A stretch of 64,000 nucleotides of DNA. It comes from Taudactylus pleione. Taxonomy: Eukaryota; Chordata; Amphibia; Anura; Myobatrachidae. Position 1 is the stretch's first letter. Each line of letters begins with the position of its first letter. Of the stretch, positions 36,019 to 48,275 are shown piece after piece. The position numbers and the translations under genes are program-made. The notes below the pieces were generated by a model that saw nothing but the letters and a program-made list of their open reading frames with translations, was not told the origin of the DNA and made no database searches. The stretch spans positions 213,501 through 277,500 of the forward strand of contig JAUIMM010002330.1 of the NCBI GenBank assembly GCA_031769625.1. Direction: 5' to 3'.

Positions 36019-36966
36019 ACATCCACAACAGCCAGGAAGGCGGCACTCAGAGATTTGTGATCCAGTATTAGAAATGGCGCTTTCATTCAACGTTTCTGGG
36101 ATGTGCTTCTCTTCTCCAGGATTTGAGGAAGGGGAGCGCATCCCCGAAACTTTGAATTAAAAGCACTTTTTTTTTTACTGGATTCCAAGGGGCATATTCA
36201 ACTGGGGGCAAGAAGAATCCCGCCCCTGTGAGGTTTTTCCTGCAGGTGCGGGACTTTCTCCTTTTTGAACATCGGGAGGTTTTAATTCTCGCACCTCCAG
36301 AGCAAGTCTGATTTTTTCTAAAAGTGTTAATTTTAGGAAGAATCAGTGGGACTTGCTCTTGGACCCCCCGGCGGCACCCCCTGAGGACTAATTAAGCAAT
36401 TTGAAGTTCCCAATTAGCTTAGTTAGTCCTTAATTACTTACCTCCTCAAGCGCTGTCTTCTGCATCCAGCGTCGGAAGCCGGGTCCTCTGCAGCAGGGTC
36501 AGTATGTCAGTGTGTGAGTGCTGTTAGTGTTTGTAAGTGTGTAGGAGTGAGTGTATGTGTGTATGAGTGAGTGTATTTGTGTATGAGTGTTGTGTGTGTG
36601 CCTCCCAATGTCTGTGTGCCCCCCTGGAAACTACATCTCCCAGCAGCCCTTGCCCCTCCCACCAGCCACTGGAGCCTCCCAGCAGCCCCCTCTCCAGTGA
36701 CAAGATAGAGGGGAAGCCACGGGGAGCCACAGAGACCATCGGAGACCCCCGGGCAGGTAAGTGTAGAACTTAATTTTATTATTTTTTATGTGGTGCAGGG
36801 TTTTTAGAGCTGAAATCTCTGCAATCACTTTTTTAGAATTGGATACCGCAGGTATCGGGAGATATCCATGGTAATCCAAAATTGGGTGCAAGTTTTTTTC
36901 CTCGCTAAACCTCGCGCCCAATTGAATATGTCCCCAAGTCTCTGAGTGCCGCCTTCCTGGTTGTTG
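36019..36966. mobile_element. Short palindrome-ended element, split by a later insertion
   Basis: The left end acaacagccaggaaggcggc plus actcagagat is inverted at the right end (atctctgagtgccgcc-like, then ttcctggttgttg at 36939-36966). Without the 745-bp insert the element is about 200 bp. It holds a hairpin ggggagcgcatcccc (36131-36145) followed by gaaactttg, the same module as at 40170-40200, 41072-41098 and 62895-62923. TA-rich microsatellite lies on both sides. Confidence 0.7.
36190..36934. mobile_element. MITE (745 bp) nested in the palindromic element, CAAG duplication
   Basis: The ends gggcatattcaactgggggc and, in complement, gggacatattcaattgggcg are inverted repeats. The host sequence reads ggattccaag/tctctgagtgcc when the insert is removed, and CAAG is present at both junctions (36186-36189 and 36935-36938). 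The interior includes a GC-rich central part and no gene. Confidence 0.8.
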
Positions 36967-37041
36967 TATGTACATTGTATATATATTATTATATATTATA
37001 TTATGTGTGTACGTATATATATATATAATATATATATATAT

Positions 37042-37159
37042 GCAAGGTCTGTCTGAAACAGCAACAGGCGGCACTCCGCGGACTTGGTGAATAAAGTCAC
37101 TTTTCTTCATTTACAAAGTCCGTGGAGTGCCGCCTGTTGCTGTTTCTGACAGACCTTGC
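37042..37159. repeat. Short palindrome with 44-bp arms
   Basis: The left arm gcaaggtctgtctgaaacag, caacaggcggcactcc, gcggactt is matched in reverse by the right arm with about two mismatches; about 30 bp lie between. It sits in TA microsatellite and shares the ggcactc/gagtgcc theme of the 36019 element. Confidence 0.85.
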
Positions 37160-37225
37160 ATTTCTACATTACTTTAAGGAAGGCACCCCGGCATTACCGA
37201 ATTGGAATTGAGAGTGCCCATATAA

Positions 37226-37231
37226 ATGTTC

Positions 37232-37273
<42 letters not shown>
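37226..37273. repeat. (AT)n microsatellite
   Basis: Uninterrupted AT dinucleotides, followed by a truncated aacaaccaggaaggtggcac end of the same palindromic family. Confidence 0.9.
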
Positions 37274-37274
<1 letters not shown>

Positions 37275-37289
37275 CAACCAGGAAGGTGG

Positions 37290-38490
37290 CACTACTCGTA
37301 TATTTATGTGTAGCTAACCTAATGGGTTCACCAATTATTGATATTTTAATTAAAGGAGGGCATGGATTATTGCTAATCTAATAAAAGGGTAATTGAATAT
37401 TGAATTATAATAATGTGGGATGACCACACCTCCCCAATTGATGGCCACACCTACCAAAGTCTGGCCATGCCCCTTCACCAAGCCCCTGCCATTAAGTTCC
37501 CCTGTGGGCCCTTCATGCCCCAGTCTGACACTGGATGGCATTTAAGGTATTTCATTTTGTATCACAGCCACCCCTATGTCATACTAAAGCTGTAATTGGT
37601 CATGTGTGTGCCTCATTTTTAGCTGTGTAACTGGTTACTTACACCCATGTCATCATCCCAACTTTTTGTACAATATATTGTTTATTGAAAACGCCAATAA
37701 AACACATTTAAAAAAAAAGAAAAGAATAAAGTATAACTGGATATTTCCTTCATCTATTTATTTTATTGGGTTACTTTTTACAAGCTGGAAATCGTTACCA
37801 TGATGCAGACTTCCTGGCAATAGAAAATATGTGCAGGTTTATTATTAAATTCAAAGTAAGATTCTTAGCTTACAGAACAAAAGGAAAATACCCAGCGTTA
37901 GACACTTAAGGGTAAACAAATATAATCGCAGCAGTATAAAAAGTGGTGTTTTCCAACCTCACAAATATACCAAACAAAACAACAAATTACCGTGCTGAAA
38001 TATCTTTGTAAGAATATCAGAGACATGCATAGATAGTATATAATTTGTGTTTTAATTAATAAGGCAAGCACATAAAAAGTTACATATATAAACATTCATA
38101 TAAGACATGTGAGCAGTTGCATCATTTATGACATATCATAGGAACAATTGTTTAAAATTCAAATCCATATATAGATGTAGAGATATTCCATAAACAAAAA
38201 ACCTTACGGTATCACATGTCCCATTACGGCTTCTTAGACATGATCTGAAATTTCACAACATCTACTGAATTTCTGCCATTCAAACTTAAAAAGCAATGAA
38301 ATTCCAATCATTAAGGCTGATGTCTTAATGGACGCGTTCCTTGCGCAATACAGATATGGTATGCCATCACACTCTATGGTTTTCTGCAAATTCAGCACTC
38401 TCACAGAGTGAGATTGCTGTCACTCACAAAATGATGGAGCTGCTAATGCACAGAATTGTGTGCTCATTAGAATACACACATGCAACACAC
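37290..38490. other. No gene seen; A+T-rich
   Basis: Contains atttaaaaaaaagaaaag at about 37707, and otherwise A+T-rich sequence. No frame or repeat can be supported. Confidence 0.5.
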
Positions 38491-38890
38491 ACCAAGGGGT
38501 ACATTTACTAAAGGTCGATTTTGCACTTTAAGTGATTCGAGGTGCGATTTTCATTCGATTTGTATTCGATTTTGCTTTTGTGTATTTACTAAAGGCCAAA
38601 TCGAATGTAAAATCGAATATCAAATCAAATTTTTATCAAATCGGCCTCAAATCGACCATCGGAAAAACATTGGTACTTTTACATAGCCCAACACACAAAA
38701 CCCTTATTTACTATCATTCGATTTTAAATCGACCTCAAAATCGGACTTCAAATCGAACTTCAAATCACCAAATGAATAGACCTGCTTCATGCTTTCAATT
38801 TCAGCATGAGCAGGTCGGATTGACACAGATACATGCAGACATCAGTGAGATGCCTGCATGTATCTGACTGTAAAGAGTAATGAAACAGTT
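38491..38890. repeat. Dispersed element with GGGTACATTTACTAA start and CGATTT-rich body
   Basis: It begins aaggggtacatttactaaag and carries many tcgattt or aaatcga words in both orientations, so it folds on itself. Similar starts or ends occur at 56788 (aaggggcatatttactaatc) and in complement near 53020 (aataaatatacccct). It is probably a MITE; its right end is not clear. Confidence 0.5.
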
Positions 38891-38924
38891 AAAAGTTAAA
38901 ACAAAATTGACGTGAGGTCTCCCC

Positions 38925-39530
38925 CAAAACAGAACCAGCCCCGGACTGTTCAAACCCAGGTCTGATTGACTAAGTACAGGGAAAAAATTATGTAAGGTTT
39001 CCCTGTACTCAGTACAACCAGCACTGGGCTATGGGAAGCAGAGCTGGTTCTGGAATTATAGGGAAAAATTTGCGTAGGGTCTCCCTGTAATTCACAGAAC
39101 CAGCCCTGGACCCTCTCTAATGGGGGACTGATGCCACAGCCAGGGGAGCCCTATCACCGGGCCCCCCAGCCGCAGCATCAGCCCTGACCACTAGTCAGCC
39201 CAGGCCAGAAATCCCTGGGGAGTTGGAGACCCCTCCAATAAAGGGATCTCCCTCTCCAGGGCACCCCTAGCCCAGGCTGATAGCCCGGGGCTATCCCAGC
39301 CACCCCTGGGCGGTGGTTGGCGGGTTGATTGTGTTAGTGTAGTGTAAAAATGGAAGACTATAAACATTGTCTTTACAGTAGAACTGCAGGTCCCAGCAAG
39401 CCTCGCCCGTATGTTGGTACTTGGAGAACCAAAAGTACAAGCATGCGGGGCATTAAGGGCCCACTGGGACCTGTAGTTCATCTGCAAAGAAATGTTGAAA
39501 GAAACACACAAACCTTACACAGTATAAGTT
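38925..39530. repeat. Diverged copy of the ACCAGCCC palindromic-core family
   Basis: Words and order (aaccagcccc, tacagggaaaaaatt, accagcactggg, atgccacagccaggggagcc, ctccaataaagggatc, ttgattgtgttagtgtagtg, cagtagaactgcaggtccca, gcatgcggggcattaagg) parallel 57480-57930 and, more distantly, 50147-50640. No gene. Confidence 0.6.
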
Positions 39531-39544
39531 TTATACATACATAC

Positions 39545-40075
39545 ATACTCACCTATATTACCTCGAGTGGTCCCCTTGTCAGATTTCTCCACATCTCTAC
39601 AAATCTTCAAATGGGCTCTTAGAACCCACTACTTCATTATAGCCTTCCAGCTCTCATCCTAACCTGCTGCTCCATGCTTCTTCCTGTCTACCCCATCTGT
39701 GTCACCCCTGTCTGCCCTCCCCTTCTGTGTCACCCCTGTCTGCCCTCCCCTTCTGTGTCACCCCTGTCTGCCCTCCCCTTTAGAATGTTAGCTCTCACGA
39801 GCAGGGCCCTCTTCCCTCATGTGCTTCTTCTTCCCTCACTCATACAACCATCTACCCCATATTCCCCTCAAAGGCACCTAACACTTGGTGGCTGATGCCC
39901 TGCTGCTTATTTTTGTGTGTTATGATCGCTATTGCAGCAATGTATATAAACCGTATCCTTGTCCTGCATTGTAATGAACTGTAATTCGCTGTTTTTGTGT
40001 TTGCTCATTTGTTTATGTACTTTGTGAGGCGTTGCAGAACCCTTGTGGCACCATATAAATAAAGGAAAATAATAA
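39545..40075 (+). mobile_element. LINE 3' end
   Basis: The segment tctccacatctctacaaatc plus ttcaaatgggctc resembles the end of a LINE ORF2. It is followed by a 3' region with gagcagggccctcttccctc, and ends with gaggcgttgcagaacccttg, gcaccatataaataaagg and an ataataat tail, a common vertebrate non-LTR retrotransposon 3' end. Within it, ctgtgtcacccctgtctgcc is present in about three tandem copies (39697-39782). There is no open frame of note. Confidence 0.6.
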
Positions 40076-40082
40076 TAATTAT

Positions 40083-40213
40083 ATATATACGATTACAAGA
40101 TGCAAAGCCACAAGTCATGGCAGAACACAGTGCGTCACTCCAGGAATTGATACAAATAGTTTTTACTAAAGTTTCAACGTTTCAAGGCCCTTACGGCCCT
40201 GTCATCAGGAATA
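40083..40213 (-). mobile_element. Short element carrying the hairpin module (minus strand)
   Basis: On the minus strand the sequence reads cctgatgacagggccgtaag then ggccttgaaacgttgaaac. A 7-bp stem (cagggcc with ggccttg, one wobble) closes a gtaag loop just before gaaacgttg. TATATA-type sequence flanks it at 40080 and 40211. Confidence 0.6.
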
Positions 40214-40599
40214 CATATATGAGTCGGACTGGCCACCTGGCTGTTCTGGCAAATGCCTAAAGGGCAGATGGGCTAGTCCAGCTATGCCGCCGGGAGGGGG
40301 AGAAAGGGGGGGCCTGTGTGGCAGCAGTGTGCAATTGATGCCGAGCTGTAGGCTGATTACAGCGCTGGTGCAAAGGCAGGCAGCTGCAGTTCTTGAGAGA
40401 CAGCTCCTCCGTCTTTTGAATCTGGCACTGGTCGCGAGTGAGCACTGATTGGCTCTGACCGATGCCATTTTTGAAATGTTGGCAGCGCTTTCTATCCATG
40501 GCTGCAGTTGCCTGCCAGTGCTCTGGCATCCCGGCACCAAAACCACACCTGCTAATGGCATGCAGACATGTGAGAGGCTGCTGGACGGACATGGGGAGG

Positions 40600-40885
40600 T
40601 GAGGGGCTCATGGAAGGACACAGGGTGAAATAAGTTCTGGGAGTCAGGGAGGCCAGATAGGAGGAGGTTACAGTAGTCCAATATGGAGATGACCTGTGAG
40701 TGTATGAGGGTCTTAGTAGCATCCAGGGTGAGAAAGGGTCTGATCCTGGAAATATTTTTCAGATGGAAACGGTAGGACTATGAGAGGTGCTGAATGTGTG
40801 GTTTGAAGGAGATGGAGGAATCCAGGATAACTCCAAGACAGTGATCTTGGAGGCTAGAGGAGATGGTTAAGGGCCATGACTTCAT
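40600..40885 (-). pseudogene. L2-type LINE reverse transcriptase fragment
   Basis: Minus-strand translation gives LGVILDSSISFKPHIQHL, a stop, then [31 protein letters not shown] and [16 protein letters not shown]. This is the conserved C-terminal region of ORF2 in L2/CR1-group LINEs (family knowledge), downstream of the reverse transcriptase catalytic core, which is absent here. The frame then runs into unrelated sequence around 40600. A hAT-like start, gtcggactggccacctgg, at 40216 suggests later insertion on that side. It lies opposite in strand to the LINE 3' end at 39545, so they are separate copies. Confidence 0.75.
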
Positions 40886-41059
40886 ATCCAGAAAAAGGGG
40901 AAAAAGACATCAGAGTTGTGGGTCTCACCTGATAGTCTATCAATAGACCCAGTCCCGAACTCTTGACTAATAAATCCAAAGTGTAGAATGGAATAACACC
41001 CCCCTAGCAGGCTTTCAGTCATGGTGGATTCTTAGCACGGACTTTCTGCAGAGTGGCCG

Positions 41060-41100
41060 CCTTTGAAAAAGCTGTCTGCGAGGACAGAGAAATGCGTCAT
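41060..41100 (+). repeat. Hairpin module copy, gaaatgcgtc form
   Basis: The sequence gaaaaagctgtctgcgagga then cagagaaatgcgtc forms a 5-bp stem ctgtc/gacag (41072-41076 and 41083-41087) followed by agaaatgcgtc. The arrangement matches the other three copies in the window, but the stem sequence differs. Confidence 0.6.
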
Positions 41101-41710
41101 GCCCACCACCAGAGGATTGTTGCTTATTTTCTGGACCACTCACTGTGCACTATCTCTGGGAAGAGAAAACCAGATAATTGTAAGATAAATGTAAGATAAG
41201 CCACCCTGGAACTTGTTTGATTGGGAGTATCTCACAGCCAGAGGGCTGCAGGTTATGCCAAACCTTTTGGACTTTATTAACTACACCCTAAAGGGCTGAG
41301 CGGCACTCAGTAACTATACTTGGATCCCGCTTCATAGATATACAGTGTTTGTTGCAACATGGACTGTCCTATCCTCTGGTGTTTTAAAATGTACCCCTCA
41401 TATATGCCTTCTCCTTGGTGCCAGCGGGCAGCACTGTGCATGGCAGTGCCTCGGCGCAATAAACAAAACTGGATGAATTACATTATATCATTTACTCAGT
41501 GCTTAGAAGCCTCCTAAACATTTGTCCCGTAGCCAACCGCCAAGGCTTGTGTAATGGTAGCACCGCCTCTGCTGATAATGCTTCTTATACGAGCCTCACC
41601 CATTTCCCCCACCAGCTGGGTCATGTGTGTCCTGCACGTCTTACATTGCAGCATGGTTTGGGTGAGGTCACCTGTACCTTCTGTGTCATATCTATCATAA
41701 TCCTCTCTCT

Positions 41711-41890
41711 GAGCCTGATTCAGAGACGGATGCTAATGGCACACTATGGGGCTACGAAAATATGCTAATGTTAGATAAGATCACCTGAGCATAAAGACGC
41801 CCACTGCTTCCCTCTTACCTGCGTGTGACGATGCATGCTACGTAAACATCGGTAACATCAGTGCACATCTGCGGCCATCTTACCCTTGCA
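41711..41890 (+). mobile_element. Left-end fragment of the 29788-type element
   Basis: It starts gcctgattcagagacggatg, then ctaatgg, and continues with cataaagacgcccactg and ggtaacatcagtgc, parallel to the first 230 bp of 29788-30353. No right end is seen before the AAT tract. Confidence 0.6.
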
Positions 41891-41983
41891 TCAGGTCTGA
41901 CCTGCCACAGCTTTGAGTGCTCTTCTGACACACAGAGCTGCGTATGCCCATGTAATGGCGTTCAAACGGACAGGCAAGGCCTT

Positions 41984-42430
41984 ATAATAATAATAATAAT
42001 AATAATAATGATAGTAATAATAATATTAATAATATTAATGATAGTAATAATAATAAAAATAATAATAATGATAGTAATAATAATAATGATAGTAATAATA
42101 ATAGTAATAATTATAGTAATAATAAGAATGATAGTAATAATAGTAATAATAATAATGATAGTAATAATAATAGTAATAATGATAGTAATAATAATAATGC
42201 TAGTAATAATAGTAATAATAATAATGATAGTAATAATAATAGTAATAATGATAGTAATAATAAGAATGATAGTAATAATAGTAATAATAATAGTGATAGT
42301 AATAATAGTAATAAAAAGAATGATATTAATAGTAATAATAATGATGATAATAATAATAATAATAATAGTAATAATAATACTGATAATAATAATGATAGTA
42401 ATAATAATAGTAATAATGATAGTAATAATA

Positions 42431-42462
<32 letters not shown>

Positions 42463-42528
42463 GATAGTAATAATAGTAATAATAATAATGATAGTAATAA
42501 TAATAGTAATAATGATAGTAATAATAAG

Positions 42529-42562
<34 letters not shown>

Positions 42563-42997
42563 GTAATAATAGTAATAATAAGAATGATATTAATAGTAAT
42601 AATAGTAATAATAATGATGATGATAATAATAATAATAATAATACTGATAATAATAATAATAATGATAGTAATAATAGTAATAATAATGATAGTAATAATA
42701 GCAATGATATTAATAGTAATAATAGTAATAATAATAATAATGATAGTAATAATAAGAATGATAGTAATAATAGTAATAATAATAATGATAGTAATAATAA
42801 TAGTAATAATGATTGTAATAATAATAATGATAGTAATAATAATAATGATAGTAATAATAATAATAATAATGATAGTAATAATAGCAATAATAAGAATGAT
42901 ATTAATAGTAATAATAGTAATAATGATGATGATAACAATAATAATAATAATAATAATAATAATACTGATGATAATAATAATAATAATAGTAATAATA

Positions 42998-43048
<51 letters not shown>
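41984..43048. repeat. AAT trinucleotide tract with gat/agt interruptions, 1.07 kb
   Basis: The codon-like triplets aat, with regular gatagt, gataat and aag changes, extend for over 1 kb. It yields a 396-aa Ile/Val frame on the plus strand and Ile or Leu frames on the minus strand, none of them genes. Interruptions recur in patterns (gatagtaataataatagta), which suggests duplication of larger blocks. Confidence 0.97.
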
Positions 43049-43402
43049 TGATTGTCTGTTATCAGATGTAACAATCTGGATTTGCGTTATACAGCTCTTC
43101 TGTTATCAGACAATCCAGCTCTTGTTCTGTCATGTTCTCTGTAGAAGGGTCACAGTCAACTGTGAGAATGAGATGGGGAACGCTGATTACATTATTCCTC
43201 TGGTGACAATGGAGACAGACCGGAGGTTTTGCATAGAAACAGGAGACTGAATTGAGGATTATATTGATTCCTGGATAGATGGATGGATGGATGGAATATC
43301 CCATTATTTGCCTCCTGTCATTGCCATCATCTGGGATAGACGCATGCACAAACACAAAAAATACATAAATATAGCATAATACCACATGTGTGTATATATA
43401 TA

Positions 43403-43435
<33 letters not shown>

Positions 43436-44504
43436 TTGTTGAACACATCTAAATATACATGTGGCTCTGCACAGACACACATGTGCCAGGGAACCATTTG
43501 CTTAACGTTTCCTCTGATAGCATAATACACGCTCACTATTAGGCACGATTTACATAAACCCCTCTAGGACACAGCAGGTGTAATCTCTCTTCTCTGTTAT
43601 TAATGAAGGTAGCAGAAATATGAGTTGTAATATACACCCACAGAATCCTACAACATGTGCAGGAACAATGACTAAAGAACCTTCAGCTTCACAGGTGACT
43701 CCGCAATCAGCCAATCAGGTGCGGCAGCTAGAGTAGTGCCAGTGACCATCAGTAACAGCTGTCTTTGTGTTGTGTAAAAATAAAGTAGGGGCAGCGCCAA
43801 CTGGTGGTGCCCAATCTCTGCAACCTAAGGAGAACTAACGGGTTCCCAGCTTGACCCAAAGGGAATATATTTAAAAATAGGAGAATATATCTGGCAACAA
43901 AAAGGGAACTTTATAGATCAAACCTTCATTGTAACACTTCCATTATGCAAAACTAGTCCCTGACTCTACATAGATGGGAGCCGGGAATATAGGATTGTTA
44001 CAGGTAGTGTCAGCACATACAGCTGTGTCCTGCTATATCTGCTCCATACGCCATGTAGCGCGCCATGCTAATCGTGCCATGCCATGGAGATGTATATGGC
44101 AGCATGCTGCAGTAAGGCGCAATGTAACCCACTGAAGCGCTGGAAAAGCTGAATTGTGTAATACAACTTTCTGTCCACCAGATGTCACTATTCCTAAACT
44201 GCACAGCACATGCGTGAATTAGCCAGCAAAACTTTTGTAGCGTCGTCTGCTGATAGGCTGACGGGACTGTGTTTTGTCATGGATGAACGATGGACATCAG
44301 TATTTTTTTTTCTTTTTCTTTTTTTCCGTTTACTACAGGATAAAAAATAAATCACTTGATGTGTGAGAGTTCTGTCATTTATACACATACATACAGGTAT
44401 CTATGTATGTATGCCAGAGCATTTCATAAGACCGAGCAATTGAAGTTCAGTATTCTTATACAAGTCTACAGAACTCAATACATTGCTCTCATCTTCCCAC
44501 CACC
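43049..44504. other. No gene seen; TA/TG microsatellite at 43385-43436
   Basis: Contains a gatggatggatgg run at about 43278 and a tatatatgtg microsatellite at 43385-43436. The remainder, including 43790-44200, shows short frames only and no recognisable family. Confidence 0.5.
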
Positions 44505-47500
44505 TGGCATTTCTATGCTACTGTATGTACTGTATGCCACCCAGCTGCATTTCTACGCTACTGTACTGTATGCCACCCAGCTGCATTTCTATGCTACTGT
44601 ACTGTACTGTATGCCACCCAGCTGCATTTCTACGCTACTGTACTGTACTGTATGCCACCCAGCTGCATTTCTACGCTACTGTACTGTACTGTATGCCACC
44701 CAGCTGCATTTCTACGCGAATGTACTGTACTGTATGCCACCCAGCTGCAATTCTACGCTACTGTACTGTACTGTATGCCACCCAGCTGCATTTCTACGCT
44801 ACTGTACTGTACTGTATGCCACCCAGCTGCATTTATATGCTACTGTACTGTACTGTATGCCACCCAGCTGCATTTCTACGCTACTGTACTGTACTGTATG
44901 CCACCCACCTGGCATTTCTATGCTACTGTACTGTACTGTATGCCACCCAGCTGCATTTCTATGCTACTGTACTGTACTGTATGCCACACAGCTGCATTTC
45001 TATGCTACTGTACTGTACTGTATGCCACCCAGCTGCATTTCTACGCTACTCTACTGTACTGTATGCCACCCAGCTGCATTTCTATGCTACTGTACTGTAC
45101 TGTATGCCAGCCAGCTGCATTTCTATGCTACTGTACTGTATGCCACCCAGCTGCATTTCTACGCTACTGTACTGTACTGTATGCCACCCAGCTGCATTTC
45201 TATGCTACTGTACTGTACTGTATGCCACCCAGATGCATTTCTATGCTACTGTACTGTACTGTATGCCACCCAGCTGCATTTCTATGCTACTGTACTGTAT
45301 GCCACCCAGCTGCATTTCTACGCTACTGTACCGTACTGTATGCCACCCAACTGCATTTCTACGCTACTGTACTGTATGCCACCCAGCTGCATTTCTATGC
45401 TACTGTACTGTACTGTATGCCACCCAGCTGCATTTCTATGCTACTGTACCGTACTGTATACCACCCAGCTGCATTTCTATGCTACTGTACCGTACTGTAT
45501 GTCACCCAGCCGCATTTCTATGCTACTGTACTGTACTGTATGCCACCCAGATGCATTTCTATGCTACTGTACTGTATGCCACCCAGCTGCATTTCTATGC
45601 TACTGTACTCTATGCCACCCAGCTGCATTTCTATGCTACTGTACCGTACTGTATGCCACCCAACTGCATTTCTACGCTACTGTACTGTACTGTATGCCAC
45701 CCAGCTGCATTTCTATGCTACTGTACTGTATGCCACCCAGCTGCATTTCTATGCTACTGTATTGTATGCCACCCATCTGGCATTTCTATGCTACTGTACT
45801 GTATGCCACCCAGCTGCATTTCTACGCTACTTTACTGTACTGTATGCCACCCAGCTGCATTTCTACGCTACTGTACTGTATGCCACCCAGCTGCATTTCT
45901 ATGCTACTGTACTGTACTGTATGCCACCCAGCTGCATTTCTACGCTACTGTACTGTACTCTATGCCACCCAGATGCATTTCTATGCTACTGTACTGTACT
46001 GTATGCCACCCAGCTGCATTTCTATGCTACTGTACTGTATGCCACCCAGCTGCATTTCTATGCTACTGTACTCTATGCCACCCAGCTGCATTTCTATGCT
46101 ACTGTACCATACTGTATGCCACCCAACTGCATTTCTACGCTACTGTACTGTACTGTATGCCACCCAGCTGCATTTCTATGCTACTGTACTGTACTGTATG
46201 CCACCCAGCTGCATTTCTATGCTACTGTACTGTATGCCACCCATCTGGCATTTCTATGCTACTGTACTGTATGCCACCCAGCTGCATTTCTACGCTACAT
46301 TACTGTACTGTTTGCCACCCAGCTGCATTTCTATGCTACTGTACTGTATGCCACCCAGCTGCATTTCTATGCTACTGTACTGTACTGAATGCGACCCAGC
46401 TGCATTTCTATGCTACTGTACTGTACTGTATGCCACCCAGCTGCATTTCTACGCTACTGTACTGTACTGTATGCCACCCAGCTGCATTTCTATGCTACTT
46501 TACTATACTGTATTCCACCCAGCTGCATTTCTACGCTACTGTACTGTACTGTATGCCACCCAGCTGCATTTCTATACTACTGTACTGTACTGTGTGCCAC
46601 CCAGCTGCATTTCTATGCTACTGTACTGTACTGTATGCCACCCATCTGGCATTTCTATGCTACTGTACTGTATGCCACCCAGCTGCATTTCTATGCTACT
46701 GTACTGTATGCCACCCAGCTGCATTTCTATGCTACTGTACTGTATGCCACCCATCTGGCATTCCTATGCTACTGTATTGTATGCCACCCAGCTGCATTTC
46801 TACGCTACTTTACTGTATTGTATGCCACCCAGCTGCATTTCTACGCTACTGTACTGTATGCCACCCAGCTGCATTTCTATGCTACTGTACTGTACTGTAT
46901 GCCACCCAGCTGCATTTCTATGCTACTGTACTGTATGCCACCCAGCTGCATTTCTATGCTACTGTACTGTATGCCACCCAGCTGCATTTCTATGCTACTG
47001 TACTCTATGCCACCCAGCTGCATTTCTATGCTACTGTACCGTACTGTATGCCACCCAACTGCATTTCTACGCTACTGTACTGTACTGTATGCCACCCAGC
47101 TGCATTTCTATGCTACTGTACTGTACTGTATGCCACCCAGCTGCATTTCTATGCTACTGTACTGTATGCCACCCATCTGGCATTTCTATGCTACTGTACT
47201 GTATGCCACCCAGCTGCATTTCTACGCTACTTTACTGTACTGTTTGCCACCCTGCTGCATTTCTATGCTACTGTACTGTACTGAATGCGACCCAGCTGCA
47301 TTTCTATGCTACTGTACTGTACTGTATGCCACCCAGCTGCATTTCTACGCTACTGTACTGTACTGTATGCCACCCAGCTGCATTTCTATGCTACTTTACT
47401 ATACTGTATTCCACCCAGCTGCATTTCTACGCTACTGTACTGTACTGTATGCCACCCAGCTGCATTTCTATACTACTGTACTGTACTGTATGCCACCCAG

Positions 47501-48275
47501 CTGCATTTCTATGCTACTGTACTGTACTGTATGCCACCCATCTGGCATTTCTATGCTACTGTACTGTATGCCACCCAGCTGCATTTCTATGCTACTGTAC
47601 TGTATGCCACCCAGCTGCATTTCTATGCTACTGTACTGTATGCCACCCATCTGGCATTCCTATGCTACTGTACTGTATGCCACCCAGCTGCATTTCTACG
47701 CTACTTTACTGTATGCCACCCAGCTGCATTTCTATGCTACTGTACTGTACTGTATGCCACCCAGCTGCATTTCTACGCTACTGTACTGTATGCCACCCAG
47801 CTGCATTTCTATGCTACTGTACTGTCCTGTATGCCACCAACCTGGAATTTTTATGCTACTGTACTGTATGCCACCCACCTGGCATTTCTATGCTACTGTA
47901 CTGTACTGTATGCCACCCAACTGCATTTGTATGCTACTATACTGTATGCCACCCACCTGGCATTTCTATGCTACTGTACTGTACTGTATGCCACCCAGCT
48001 ACATTTCTATGCTACTGTACTGTACTGTATGCCACCCAGCTGCATTTCTATGCTACTGTACTGTATGCCACCCATCTGGCATTTCTATGCTACTGTACTG
48101 TACTGTATGCCACCCATCTGGCATTTCTATGCTACTGTACTGTATTCCACCCATCTGGCATTTCTATGCTACTGTACTGTATGCCACCCAGCTGCATTTC
48201 TATTCTACTGTACTGTATGCCACCCATCTGCTTTTCTACGCTACTGTACTATATGCCACCCAGCTGCATTTTATG
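44505..48275. repeat. 41/36-bp minisatellite with a nested ACTGT pentamer
   Basis: The unit is ctgcatttctatgctactgt, then actgtactgtatgccaccca plus g. A 36-bp form lacks one ACTGT. A one-base-longer form has ctggcattt. The unit has no stop in any plus frame, so mixed 41- and 36-bp spacing still gives frames of 1333, 933, 651 and 578 aa; these are artefacts. A larger duplication of 896 bp is marked by ctgaatgcgacccagctgc at about 46383 and 47279, after which both copies run nearly alike for hundreds of bases. Confidence 0.96.

Noticed and set aside
41861..43051. Ile/Val-rich 396-aa frame as a membrane protein
   Set aside because: It is a translation of an AAT trinucleotide tract; hydrophobicity is a by-product.
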